Assembly: GCA_964512765.1 (NCBI GenBank)
Contig: CAZEKF010000005.1
Location: forward strand, 1 to 64,000
From: GW2011-AR15 sp964512765
GTDB lineage: Archaea; Nanobdellota; Nanobdellia; Woesearchaeales; GW2011-AR15
Length of the DNA stretch: 64,000 nt
Direction: 5' to 3'
The notes beneath the pieces are model-generated. The model saw only the letters and a program-made list of their open reading frames with translations, was not told the DNA's origin and ran no database searches. Position 1 is the stretch's first letter. The number at the start of each line of letters is the position of its first letter. The position numbers and the translations under genes are program-made. Below, one piece after another: positions 1-8,810 of the stretch.

Positions 1-894
1 AATAATATTCAATCCTGTCCTTTTTCCACCTTGTAAAAATAACGAATATTTTAATTGTTCTCCAATTAACTTCTGTATTATTTCATCTTCTTGATGAATT
101 ATTTTAGCCATGTGAAGAGTAACTGTTTCATACACTTTCTCTATATATTCGTCAAACCAATTGCTTTTTCTACCTACTTGTCTGAATGAATTAACTTCTG
201 AAAATGGAAACAAAGTATTATGGACCAAATAAACAAAAGACGCTCCAGCTGCAATTTTTGGATTAAAAATAGGTCTAACTACTCTTAAATCAGCTTGTGA
301 AAATTTGTGTCTTGTTTTTGCCAAAGACTTTGTCATTAAAAGTGCATCTCCAGGTTCATAATAATCAGGCACTAATTGAACCTCTTCAAATTCCATTTCA
401 CTGAAAACTTGTGCTGTAAGATCATCATCTGTATGAAGATTAATTCTAGAATATCCTAATGCAGAAACCACATTTGTAAATATAGAATTCAAATACTTTC
501 TTAACACCAATCCTTGCTCTTCTGTCAATATTCTTGAATTATGAGCTTGAGAATTCACATAATAAGATTTTTCTTGTAAATCTTCAGGTATATCTTCTAA
601 ATCTTCTGAGCCAATAATATAAGCAAGAGGCTTTCCTTCAATATGCGCAACAACTCCAAAAAAGGTTTCTTCTTCCATGATTTCATAGAACCCTTCAAAT
701 TCAGATCCTTTTGCTTCATAAGCTCTTTCTTCATGATAATAGGTATCATCTATAATTTGCATCATCATTGCATGGACTTCTGGTAAATTAACAATTTCAA
801 TAGAAATTTCATCTAAATTAAATAAAGGATTTTCTCTAATTCCTTTAGCTACTCTCTCAATTTCCTTTAATATCAGTTTTTCTAATTTGTTCAT
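1..894 (-). CDS. GNAT-like protein, cut by left window edge
   Basis: The reverse strand is open from an ATG at 894 to the window edge (about 298 codons), so the C-terminus is missing. The middle has the look of a GNAT acetyltransferase C-terminal half: a strand-helix region followed by a segment with FEEVQLVPDYYEPGDALLMT, which resembles the beta-bulge and the 'YYxxGxDALxM' end of acetyl-CoA-dependent N-acetyltransferases. The start codon directly follows the stop of the 1211-residue GNAT protein, so the two genes are almost certainly cotranscribed. Substrate is unknown. The region after the GNAT fold has no feature I recognise. Confidence 0.6.
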   Translation of the reverse strand, partial: MNKLEKLILKEIERVAKGIRENPLFNLDEISIEIVNLPEVHAMMMQIIDDTYYHEERAYEAKGSEFEGFYEIMEEETFFGVVAHIEGKPLAYIIGSEDLEDIPEDLQEKSYYVNSQAHNSRILTEEQGLVLRKYLNSIFTNVVSALGYSRINLHTDDDLTAQVFSEMEFEEVQLVPDYYEPGDALLMTKSLAKTRHKFSQADLRVVRPIFNPKIAAGASFVYLVHNTLFPFSEVNSFRQVGRKSNWFDEYIEKVYETVTLHMAKIIHQEDEIIQKLIGEQLKYSLFLQGGKRTGLNII

Positions 895-3800
895 TTAGTT
901 TACTGCATAAGCTTTTTGATATGCTTGATGTATATCGTCTGTTTGCACCAAGAATCCTTTTACACGTCCTGAGCATGTTGATCTATCATTAGAATTCCAT
1001 GTTTCAAGCAGCCTTTTGTCGTGTGGAATTCTTACTTCATCATGCTGGAAACCACGTCTTTTACTTAAATATATCTCTTCAGGTTGGTCTCTACCAATAA
1101 ATTGTGTAAAAAAAGACTTCCATCTCTTTGGCATTCCATTCATAGCAATGTTTGGAACAAACATATACGGTGCCTGAGCATCTTGTGCTACTCCTATGAA
1201 TCCTTCAAGGATAAGAGATAAATAAAGATCATCCCTGATTTTATGAAGAATACTCCCTCCTTCAGGTGAATCCATCAAAATCACACTATCTTCTCTTTCT
1301 GTTAAACAGCTCGCCATAATTCCAACTCCAACTGGTAACCCCAGATTTCGTTTAGATTGTAATGCATTTATATGTAAAAGACCTATATAGGGGTCTCCTT
1401 GGTAATTAAGACTGGCTATCTCTGTTCTCTCCTTATCAGATGATAAAAAAGCGCAACAATGCAGTCTTTTTCCGTCAAATAGATCAGATAGTCTAAATCC
1501 TTGCATCTGAGCAACAATCTCATCAGGTTCTTCTGCTTCTTTTCCTAAATCATTAACAATATTTAACAAAGTTAGTAATTGATATCTTTCAGAACTATAT
1601 GTACTACCTGTTAAATAATCTGATCTAAACTGTTTTAATATCTTTTCAGCTGCTTCAATTTCATTTTGTGGTTGCTTAGAATTATCAATAGCATTAAGAG
1701 ATTGTCTAATTTTCCAGTAAAGTGAATTAGGCGGAACATGACTTGCATTTATATATTCTCTTGCAGGATTTAATACTCTTGAATCAAATAATTTCTCTGC
1801 ATGACTAATACGCTCAGGATGTCTACTGATCAAACCATTTACAAGTGTTCTTGTAGCTGTTACAATGTCTGTATCCTGAGTAATCGGAGTAACTTGTCTT
1901 CTTCCATAGATCTTATCAGGTCTCCAAATTGAAGCTAAATTAGTCTGCTTTTTTGTTTCAAGTCGTGCCATTGTTCTAAGAATTTGTCTCTTTTGTGAAG
2001 TTGAAGTTGCTTGTACTATTCTTTGAATCATTTCGGGTGTCAGTTCATAATCAGGTTGAAGTCCAAATTCCTTTTCCAAATAAGTTTCTACTTCAGTCTC
2101 AGCCTCAGATTTCCATTTGGTGAAGTTAAATGTATCTATTGGTTTAATTAAAAGCAACCATCTTTCTCCTTCTTCTAATTTTCTTAAGAAATTGTCCTTT
2201 TTTTCTAATGATTCGTTTGCTTCAACAACATATTTAAGTTCAGCTATTGATTCATGGATATTATATTTATGAAGAATCGGCATTAGTTCAAGACTTTTTT
2301 CAAGATCAATTCTAGATTCCAGAATTGTTGGAAGTAATTTTGAGTATTCAATATGATAATCTGTAGCCAATACTTTTTCAATCCAATCAGTAAGTTCATT
2401 ATTGCTTAAACCAATTCTCTCAGATATTGATTGATAAAATGATTTTGGATCACGTATGATTGGTAAATTAGGCAAGTATTGAACAATTGAATAATGTCTT
2501 AGAAAATCCATAGTTTGTTGTTGAGATAAGTCTGATTCAATTGTACTTTTCAATCTGGACATACTGCCTAATAATCCATATCTTGTTATTGTTTCAGCAA
2601 AAGGAGTATACACTTGAAATCCCTCATTACTCTGAATTGTTTCTACAATATGTTTCATCTGTTCTATTACTTTACCCTCTGACAAATGTGCAGGTTGTCT
2701 GACTATTCCCTTAATCATATCGATCAAAGTTGAGAATTTTTGCTCGTCATTATATAATTCCTTAAATTCATCAGGATTTTCTTTAATCATATCCTTTAAT
2801 CTAAATAAGAATAATGATGTTAACTTTCCTTGATTTTTATTGGTTGAATTTTGGAGTTCAAGTATTGTTAATTCTTCAATCTCATCAAAAAGAGCATTAG
2901 CACCTTCTTCTCCTATTAGTTCATAAAAAATAGGGTAATTAAAAGTATATTCAAGTGAAGGTATATAAGACCTATTTCTAAAAGAATGTTCATTTTCTTG
3001 ATATAATCCATCTAAAGCTATTAATCTTTTAAGATTAATTGGTAGTATCTCAGGAGCACCAACTTTTTCATATTCTTCTATTGCATCTTTTAAATTGCGA
3101 AAGTCAGCAACCTGCCAACAAATATTGAAATTATAACCTAAAAATGGAGCAGTTATATCCATATAGTCATGCAACAAGTTTATTTCTCCTTTCTTGTCAA
3201 ATTCATTTAAGTTTTTAACAAAAAGTCCTATAGCAGTTAACACTGGTGAACCAAAGCCCTTCATCTTCAATAATAATTCCACCAATTTGTCGGTTTCCTT
3301 TCTAAATCCTGAATTTGCTAAAGGTATACAATTTTTAATAAAATCATCAAAACCTGCTTCCATATGCATCATTTCACCCTGATAGTTATTTGAAAATATT
3401 TCCAGGAATGCATCTGCGTAATAATTCTCTCCTAGTTCTCTAAGATTTGTTATCTGATCCAGTAAATGTCTCTTCCACCCATCAGCTTTGTATTCCAATA
3501 ATTCTCTTCCTTTGTCTAGTGAATAATTAATAGAATTATCATCACTATTACACATACCTATTACAATTCTAATTATTGTCTTGTAATCATCAATTTTTGA
3601 TGAATTTTGTAATCTATCAAAAACATCTGGAAAATAAATCAAAGATTCTCCAAGATAATAAGAAACGCTTTTTATTTGAGTTTTAACACTAGACAATTCT
3701 AAACCTGTATCAAGTAATTCATCAAACTTATTAAGAGTGCTTTCAAAGTAAAGCATTACTAATTCTAATGTTTTATTATCAAATGCCTTTCCAATTATAG

Positions 3801-4530
3801 AACCAATATTTCTTTCAAAAATTTCAGAAACAGCTTCATATTCTTCTTGTTCTTCTTCTGGAAGCAATGCTTTTGTGACTGTATCTAATCTTAGAAATTC
3901 CCTATATAATAGATTTACTTTTCCTCTCAGGTTTTCTTCTAATGAATCTGGCAAATCTAGCTCATTAAATTCAATAGTTTCTTCAACAGAATCAAGCTCA
4001 AGAATCATATAATGAGCATCAAAAACATTACCTTCATTATCTTCAGCCCATTCTTGGTATGTCTCAAGATGTTCTGCTCCAAAAGCTGTAAATAAATTAG
4101 CTGATGCTGGTAACCAATGACCAACTACTCTTGATTTATGTTCTGTTTTTGCTTGATCAATAATTGCTTGTAATAACTGGGTTCCAAAACTAAAGTCACT
4201 TCTCTCAAATTCTGGATGAACTGCTATTGATTCAACATAAATTGAATCTCTTTTTCCTAGATGGTGTAATTCTGATGCTGGAAAAGGCATATCTTCACTA
4301 ATATAGTTTTCAAGGTCGCTAGCTGCTATATATGCTAGTACATTTTCAAATGAATCCTCTACAATAAAAGAAAAAGCTTCTGGATTAGTAAATGTCAACA
4401 TTAAGTCTTCTTCTTCTTGATCAAGGTCTAAATGAGCAAACACTCTTTTCTCTAAATCCATTATTCTATTTTTTATAGATACCCAATCTTTGGGTGATAC
4501 TTTTTTTATAGAATAAGTTAATTGGTTCAT
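895..4530 (-). CDS. Giant protein: N-terminal GNAT domain plus long helical region
   Basis: This 1211-residue protein begins with a GNAT acetyltransferase fold (about residues 1-180): SIYVESIAVHPEF matches the beta4 strand, followed by a GTQLLQAIIDQA helix in the acetyl-CoA-binding position, though the usual R/QxxGxG/A loop is degenerate. Residues about 190-900 are mostly charged amphipathic helices, suggesting a helical-repeat scaffold. The last 250 residues form a separate globular domain with paired cysteines (LHCCAF), a GVGIMAS stretch and MDSPEGG. I cannot name that domain. It is followed without gap by a second GNAT-like gene. Large GNAT fusions are seen in small-genome archaea, but the target is not known. 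Confidence 0.55.
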   Translation of the reverse strand: MNQLTYSIKKVSPKDWVSIKNRIMDLEKRVFAHLDLDQEEEDLMLTFTNPEAFSFIVEDSFENVLAYIAASDLENYISEDMPFPASELHHLGKRDSIYVESIAVHPEFERSDFSFGTQLLQAIIDQAKTEHKSRVVGHWLPASANLFTAFGAEHLETYQEWAEDNEGNVFDAHYMILELDSVEETIEFNELDLPDSLEENLRGKVNLLYREFLRLDTVTKALLPEEEQEEYEAVSEIFERNIGSIIGKAFDNKTLELVMLYFESTLNKFDELLDTGLELSSVKTQIKSVSYYLGESLIYFPDVFDRLQNSSKIDDYKTIIRIVIGMCNSDDNSINYSLDKGRELLEYKADGWKRHLLDQITNLRELGENYYADAFLEIFSNNYQGEMMHMEAGFDDFIKNCIPLANSGFRKETDKLVELLLKMKGFGSPVLTAIGLFVKNLNEFDKKGEINLLHDYMDITAPFLGYNFNICWQVADFRNLKDAIEEYEKVGAPEILPINLKRLIALDGLYQENEHSFRNRSYIPSLEYTFNYPIFYELIGEEGANALFDEIEELTILELQNSTNKNQGKLTSLFLFRLKDMIKENPDEFKELYNDEQKFSTLIDMIKGIVRQPAHLSEGKVIEQMKHIVETIQSNEGFQVYTPFAETITRYGLLGSMSRLKSTIESDLSQQQTMDFLRHYSIVQYLPNLPIIRDPKSFYQSISERIGLSNNELTDWIEKVLATDYHIEYSKLLPTILESRIDLEKSLELMPILHKYNIHESIAELKYVVEANESLEKKDNFLRKLEEGERWLLLIKPIDTFNFTKWKSEAETEVETYLEKEFGLQPDYELTPEMIQRIVQATSTSQKRQILRTMARLETKKQTNLASIWRPDKIYGRRQVTPITQDTDIVTATRTLVNGLISRHPERISHAEKLFDSRVLNPAREYINASHVPPNSLYWKIRQSLNAIDNSKQPQNEIEAAEKILKQFRSDYLTGSTYSSERYQLLTLLNIVNDLGKEAEEPDEIVAQMQGFRLSDLFDGKRLHCCAFLSSDKERTEIASLNYQGDPYIGLLHINALQSKRNLGLPVGVGIMASCLTEREDSVILMDSPEGGSILHKIRDDLYLSLILEGFIGVAQDAQAPYMFVPNIAMNGMPKRWKSFFTQFIGRDQPEEIYLSKRRGFQHDEVRIPHDKRLLETWNSNDRSTCSGRVKGFLVQTDDIHQAYQKAYAVN

Positions 4531-4720
4531 TTTGGTGTTTCTAGAGAATATTTTAAAGATGCTATTTATAAATGTTTCTATTTTGTAACTACTAATAAAT
4601 AGTTAAAACAACTACTCTGCTCTTTTTTGTTCAAAAAATCCATTTGTTGTGTAGAGAAGAATCATTATGCAAAGCTCTTTTTCTAAAGTTATATAAACCA
4701 CTTCTGTTCTTTACAATGGA

Positions 4721-5443
4721 ATGAGCAAAGTTAACATGCCAGAGTCTAATGTGTTTACAAAAGTACTTGTTGCTTTGTTCATTCTTCTCATGATGATTTT
4801 TATTTCAGATTTTGTATTAGTCAACAGTGGTGTGGACTCAAATGATGCATTGTTAATGGCTGTACAAATAGTTACTCACGTCAGTGTTGACAGTGACAAT
4901 CACAGTTTCCTTTTTGTAATAATGAGCATTATTGGCGGTGTTGTACAATTCTATTTAATCTATGTCATATTAGAGTATGTTTTAGAAGGAAAGTTTAAAG
5001 AAATATTTTCCGGGGTGAAGTTTATGAACAAAATCAAAAAAATGAAAGATCACTATATTATCGCAGGCGGTGGCCGTGTAGGTAGCCACGCAGCTGAAAG
5101 GTTGATGAAAAAGTCTAAAAATGTTATTATTGTGGACAATGATGAAAAAGAAGTTAATAAATTGCGAAAACAGGGTTTTTTTTCTGTTCAAGGTGATGTT
5201 TTAGATCCTCATTTCTTAAAAGAGATTAATATTGATAAAGCAAAACAATTGTTTGCTTGCCTTGGAAGTGATAGTGATAATATTTTATTAGTTCTTACTG
5301 TAAGAGAACTTAACAAAGATATTAGAATGAGCGCTCGTGCTAGTCACGACGATATTATTTCTAAGCTCAAACATGCTGGGGCTGCCTACGTTGTTGTTCC
5401 CTCTTCTTTAGGCGGAGAAGAATTGGCTAGGACTGCACTATAA
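4721..5443 (+). CDS. Two-TM channel-like protein with TrkA-N (RCK) domain, no K+ filter
   Basis: The 240-residue protein has two membrane helices (about 11-33 and 62-85) separated by a pore-helix-like segment, then a Rossmann fold with GGGRVGSHAAE and an acidic strand end (VIIVDNDE), the NAD-binding TrkA-N/RCK domain of archaeal K+ channels such as MthK. The place of the selectivity filter TVGYGD reads THVSVD, so K+ selectivity is unlikely. The TrkA-C domain is absent. A TATA-like gttatataa about 27 bases before the ATG fits a leaderless transcript. It could be a non-selective channel or a ligand sensor. It is followed by nmd3 on the same strand. Confidence 0.7.
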   Translation: MSKVNMPESNVFTKVLVALFILLMMIFISDFVLVNSGVDSNDALLMAVQIVTHVSVDSDNHSFLFVIMSIIGGVVQFYLIYVILEYVLEGKFKEIFSGVKFMNKIKKMKDHYIIAGGGRVGSHAAERLMKKSKNVIIVDNDEKEVNKLRKQGFFSVQGDVLDPHFLKEINIDKAKQLFACLGSDSDNILLVLTVRELNKDIRMSARASHDDIISKLKHAGAAYVVVPSSLGGEELARTAL

Positions 5444-5484
5444 CATAAAATAATATAAGTACTACATTATTTCTTTTTTCTATT

Positions 5485-6417
5485 ATGGAATTTTGCCCAG
5501 GATGCGGAAAAAAAAGTAAAGTTATCTGTAAAGATTGCAGGCCAAGAAAAGAAATCAAGGTTAAAGACATTCATATAATGTTATGCAGTTCGTGCAAAAA
5601 GTATTTTCATAATAATAAATGGACTTCCTATTCTAAACTAAAAGATGCTATTACAAAAATTACAAAAGATTCAATAAAAGAAATAGGTAGTTTTGCAATA
5701 ACTCCTGTCTTAGATGAAATACAAATAAACCCAGGAATTAAAGAAGAGTTTGATATTGAAATAAAGAGTGATGATGAGATTTTTTTAATACCCGCTGAGT
5801 TAGAAGTTACATACTGTAACCATTGCTCTAAACAGCAAGGAGATTATTTTGAAGGTACTTTACAATTAAGAAAAGTGCCTGATGAATTATTGGAGTATGT
5901 TTATTCGTACATTAAAAAAAATAATATTTTCATAGCTAAAGAGAAAAAACAGCCAAATGGAATGGATATTACAATCTCTGACCAAAGAAAAATCCAGAAC
6001 CTTGGCCAATATTTACAAAAAAACTTCGGTGGTATTTTAAAAATTAGTCCACAAGTTCACACAAGAGACAGACAAACAAGTAAAGATGTTCATAGAGTTA
6101 ATGTTTATTATGAAGCACCAAATTATATAAAAGGCGATGTTGTTAAGGTTGAAGATAAAATGATTTTAGTTAACAAAATATCTAAAACCTTATCAGGGCT
6201 AGACTTAATTAGTGGTAGGAAAACTACTGTTAATTTGCAAGACAAAGAATATGCAATCTTAAAACCAATGAAAACAACTGTTTCTAAAATCAGTCCTAAC
6301 TTAGAAGTATTGCATCCTGAAACTTATCAAAGCACGTCTGTCCTAAACAAGAAAAAAGTTAGGCTTGGTGAAAAGGTTAAGGTTGTGGATGATGATGGGA
6401 GAATGTATGTCCTTTAA
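5485..6417 (+). CDS. nmd3: 60S ribosomal export protein NMD3 homologue
   Basis: The N-terminus has the paired zinc-binding motifs typical of NMD3: CPGCGKKSKVICKDC and later CSSC and CNHC. The rest follows archaeal NMD3, with a central beta-rich region and an OB-like C-terminal segment (KGDVVKVEDKMILVNKISKT). In eukaryotes NMD3 is a late large-subunit assembly and export adaptor; archaea have no nucleus, so the protein is presumed to act in large-subunit maturation or subunit interaction. Length (310 residues) matches archaeal versions, which lack the eukaryotic nuclear shuttling tail. Confidence 0.88.
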   Translation: MEFCPGCGKKSKVICKDCRPRKEIKVKDIHIMLCSSCKKYFHNNKWTSYSKLKDAITKITKDSIKEIGSFAITPVLDEIQINPGIKEEFDIEIKSDDEIFLIPAELEVTYCNHCSKQQGDYFEGTLQLRKVPDELLEYVYSYIKKNNIFIAKEKKQPNGMDITISDQRKIQNLGQYLQKNFGGILKISPQVHTRDRQTSKDVHRVNVYYEAPNYIKGDVVKVEDKMILVNKISKTLSGLDLISGRKTTVNLQDKEYAILKPMKTTVSKISPNLEVLHPETYQSTSVLNKKKVRLGEKVKVVDDDGRMYVL

Positions 6418-6539
6418 TCAAAAAACTCAATTTTTTGTCAAGAACCAGTAACGAAAAAAACTAATTTTATCGACGATAAAAGAAATAACAAGATATTTAA
6501 AAAGGTATCTTAAAAATTTCAGCAATCTTTATAAATTCG

Positions 6540-6605
6540 TATATTAATCTTTTAGAATGGGGTTGGAGGAATTACTCTCTGTGCGGTGGGGCGAAAGTAA
6601 GAATT
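6540..6605 (+). ncRNA. Candidate small structured RNA with G-rich loop
   Basis: This short interval lies between nmd3 and the convergent helicase gene. A TATA-like ctttataaattc sits about 25-30 bases upstream on the plus strand. The sequence can form an imperfect hairpin (ACT/AGT and AATT/AATT pairs) around a G-rich loop at 6581-6598. Almost the same G-rich string occurs at 29986-30007, also in the loop of an intergenic hairpin. It overlaps the last bases of the helicase gene. Direction of transcription is not settled, and I match it to no known RNA family. Confidence 0.3.
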
Positions 6606-8179
6606 TAAAATTTTTCTATGCTTGTTTGACCTTTTCTTTTACCTTTCTTAACTTCTTTTATCTCCTGGCCGACTTGTTTTTTTAAATTAGAAGCAACTTT
6701 ATTTCCTAATAATTGTGTTAGTTTTGTTATGTCTGTTTTTTTAATATCTCCTATATCTCTAATTCCGTTCTTGAACAATCTTCTTGCCCTTATCCTACCA
6801 ATGTTCTTCAATCTTACCAAAGGAACCAGTTCTTCTTTAACACCTTTTTCTAATCTATATCTTGTTTTTCTGATTATCTTAATCAAATCTCTGAAATTCA
6901 AAATCTTACTCAATTCTTCACTTGAATATAAGATCCAGTCACATAAATTACGTTTAACATGCAACTCACCTGGTGCAATGTTAAACTCCTCAAGAATATC
7001 ATCTTCATTATTTTCATCCATCCAAGATCTTAAAGCAAGGCTTGTTTTAACTGATTTAAGAAAACCGTCATATTCTGGTTCAAACACGCTTGGTTCAAAA
7101 ACAATTAACTCAGATGATAACTCACCTAGTTCTGCTTCGATTTTTTCAACTTCTTTAACTCTAACAGATGACAATGGTCTTAACTCTAATGTTGAACATG
7201 ACATCTGCAAGAAAGAATACTCTGTTGTTATTTTCTGGGTGGCTCTTCTTAACGCAGTTATGATATAATGCGCTGTGTACGGATCCAAATATAATTGTGC
7301 AACTCTTAACCCTAGTAATGTAACTTCCAATCTATCTTCTTGTTTTTTTGTCAATGAATCGGCAGAAACAAAATCATCTTCAACTGTTGAGTTTCCTTTG
7401 ATAAACTCCCATTCTACAAGATATTTTAAAATCTTGTTAATAATGTTCTCAAGCTCTCGCATATCCCCATACTGATATCCATAGAATGTTTTTTCAAAAA
7501 ATTTGACTAAATCTTCTTTTGAACGTGCAAAACCTGTTGCTATTAAGCTTAAACAATATGTTCTTAACACTGGTTCAACCGCTAGCTTGGACTGAATATC
7601 TTCTGGATCTGCGTTAATAAACCTGTTAAGAATTTCTTCAGCTTCAGAATCATTTTTTGCAATACAAATTGACTCTCCAAATTCATCGTTATAATCTGGA
7701 CGACCAGCTCGACCGCTACATTGATGGTATTCTAATGTTGGGATGTATTTAAATCCCCATCTGCCACCATATCTTTTCAAATCTTTCATGATAACACGGA
7801 ATGCTGGCATGTTGATGCCTAGGGCCAAAGTTGGCGTGCTTGCAATAACTTTAATCAAACCCTTTCTAAAATTATCTTCAACTAATTTTCTTTGTTCAGA
7901 TGCTAACCCTGCATGATGAAACGCCGTGCCTTTTCTAACACATAAAGCAAGTCTTCTACACTGTTTTGTAGGAGAAGAAAACACTTTCAAAATCTTATTA
8001 TTCAATTCATCTAACTCTGGAGAATTTGTTTTTATTTGTTTAGATATTTTTTCAGCAGTTGCTTCAGCTGATCTTCTAGTGTTACAAAACACCAATGCTT
8101 GTTTACTCTTCTGTATAGTGTCAAGAGCAATGTCAATAGCTGGATGATCTGTTAACTCAGGAATAGAAAGTTTTTTCAT
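6605..8179 (-). CDS. Hel308/Ski2-like helicase, C-terminal half only
   Basis: The 524-residue product starts just before the second RecA domain of a superfamily 2 helicase: ALVFCNTRRSAE (motif IV region), AFHHAGL, ASTPTLALGINMPA (motif V) and QCSGRAGRPDY (motif VI). These are followed by the winged-helix, ratchet and helix-loop-helix regions of Hel308. The first RecA domain, with Walker A and DExH, is absent and is not found just upstream, where a plus-strand gene begins. A TATA box is positioned for this start, so the half gene seems to be an intact unit; the ATPase half may be encoded elsewhere. The C-terminus QTSIEKF resembles a PCNA-interacting peptide. Confidence 0.8.
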   Translation of the reverse strand: MKKLSIPELTDHPAIDIALDTIQKSKQALVFCNTRRSAEATAEKISKQIKTNSPELDELNNKILKVFSSPTKQCRRLALCVRKGTAFHHAGLASEQRKLVEDNFRKGLIKVIASTPTLALGINMPAFRVIMKDLKRYGGRWGFKYIPTLEYHQCSGRAGRPDYNDEFGESICIAKNDSEAEEILNRFINADPEDIQSKLAVEPVLRTYCLSLIATGFARSKEDLVKFFEKTFYGYQYGDMRELENIINKILKYLVEWEFIKGNSTVEDDFVSADSLTKKQEDRLEVTLLGLRVAQLYLDPYTAHYIITALRRATQKITTEYSFLQMSCSTLELRPLSSVRVKEVEKIEAELGELSSELIVFEPSVFEPEYDGFLKSVKTSLALRSWMDENNEDDILEEFNIAPGELHVKRNLCDWILYSSEELSKILNFRDLIKIIRKTRYRLEKGVKEELVPLVRLKNIGRIRARRLFKNGIRDIGDIKKTDITKLTQLLGNKVASNLKKQVGQEIKEVKKGKRKGQTSIEKF

Positions 8180-8203
8180 GTAATGTTCAAAGATAATTTT
8201 TCA

Positions 8204-8213
8204 GTATATAAAA
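8204..8213 (-). promoter_or_regulatory. TATA box of the half-helicase gene
   Basis: The reverse strand reads TTTTATATAC about 25-34 bases before the helicase ATG at 8179. This is the spacing expected for a leaderless archaeal transcript, and it supports the short start rather than a lost upstream exon. Confidence 0.5.
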
Positions 8214-8259
8214 GTATTTTTAGTAAATTTAATAAGTTCCTTTGTTTCAAGGTATTATT

Positions 8260-8490
8260 ATGAATTACAGATTCTTACTATATATAATAGCTGCAATGAT
8301 ACTCTATGACCTCTTGATTCATATTGTCTGGCTATTGAAAATAGAAGATTTTTTCTTAAAAAGAAAGCTTAACTTCTGGCCAAACTTTGGTAAAGGAAAA
8401 AAATATAATAGAAACCTGTATCAAACATTTTGGACTATTTACTGGGGTGTTGCTCTATTATTAGCTGTGATTTTAATTCTTAATAATTAG
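8260..8490 (+). CDS. Small membrane protein, one or two TM helices
   Basis: The protein has about 76 residues with an N-terminal hydrophobic helix (LLYIIAAMILYDLLIHIVWLL), a short basic loop (FFLKRKL, KGKKYN) and a second hydrophobic helix near the C-terminus (FWTIYWGVALLLAVILIL). A TTG 18 bases upstream would also be open, but ATG at 8260 is preferred. I do not recognise a family. It ends nine bases before the 3' end of tRNA-Ile, which is on the other strand. Confidence 0.55.
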   Translation: MNYRFLLYIIAAMILYDLLIHIVWLLKIEDFFLKRKLNFWPNFGKGKKYNRNLYQTFWTIYWGVALLLAVILILNN

Positions 8491-8498
8491 AAAAAAAA

Positions 8499-8622
8499 TG
8501 GGCCCGATCGGATTTGAACCGACGACCACTCGATCACCGACTGATAAGTTATCAGTCGAGCGCTCCATTATCCCATCACCAGGGTACAACCCTAGCGAGT
8601 GACCAGACTAAGCCACGGGCCC
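8499..8622 (-). tRNA. tRNA-Ile(GAU) with two introns
   Basis: On the reverse strand the acceptor GGGCCCG pairs with CGGGCCC plus A73. The T-arm contains GTTCAAAT, and the anticodon stem CTCGA/TCGAG encloses loop CTGATAA (anticodon GAT). A 15-base intron, forming an ACTGATAA/TTATCAGT hairpin with the exon, lies at the usual 37/38 site. A second insert of about 33 bases lies in the D-loop and contains a hairpin with loop GTTGTAC. Removing both leaves about 76 bases. CCA is not encoded. The D-loop insert resembles the anticodon intron of tRNA-Phe at 9467-9605. Confidence 0.88.
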
Positions 8623-8679
8623 TTATACTCTCAGAATTAAAGCTATATTTAAAAAAATTGCGATTAATTAACCTTTTTT

Positions 8680-8772
8680 CACTGGACAATATAACAAAAT
8701 CATCTCTCCTCTTATTCATCATTAAAATATACCACTGGACTCACTGGACATTTTCACGTGAGACTTATAAAC
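8680..8772 (+). promoter_or_regulatory. Three-box CACTGGAC operator and TATA box of LAGLIDADG gene A
   Basis: CACTGGAC occurs at 8680-8687, 8733-8740 and 8742-8749, all in the same orientation, followed after 15 bases by TATA box TTATAAAC (8765-8772). The same three boxes, 9-base close spacing, 15-base gap and TATA box precede the second LAGLIDADG gene at 17177-18316. Position upstream of the TATA box suggests binding by an activator or by the LAGLIDADG protein itself; this is inference. Confidence 0.7.
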
Positions 8773-8810
8773 TAAATCACCCAATGCAATTAGATAAAGG
8801 TGATTTGTTT

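Noticed and set aside
8514..8810. Upstream extension of LAGLIDADG gene A frame
   Set aside because: It would run through tRNA-Ile and the promoter boxes; ATG at 8811 has a good ribosome site.
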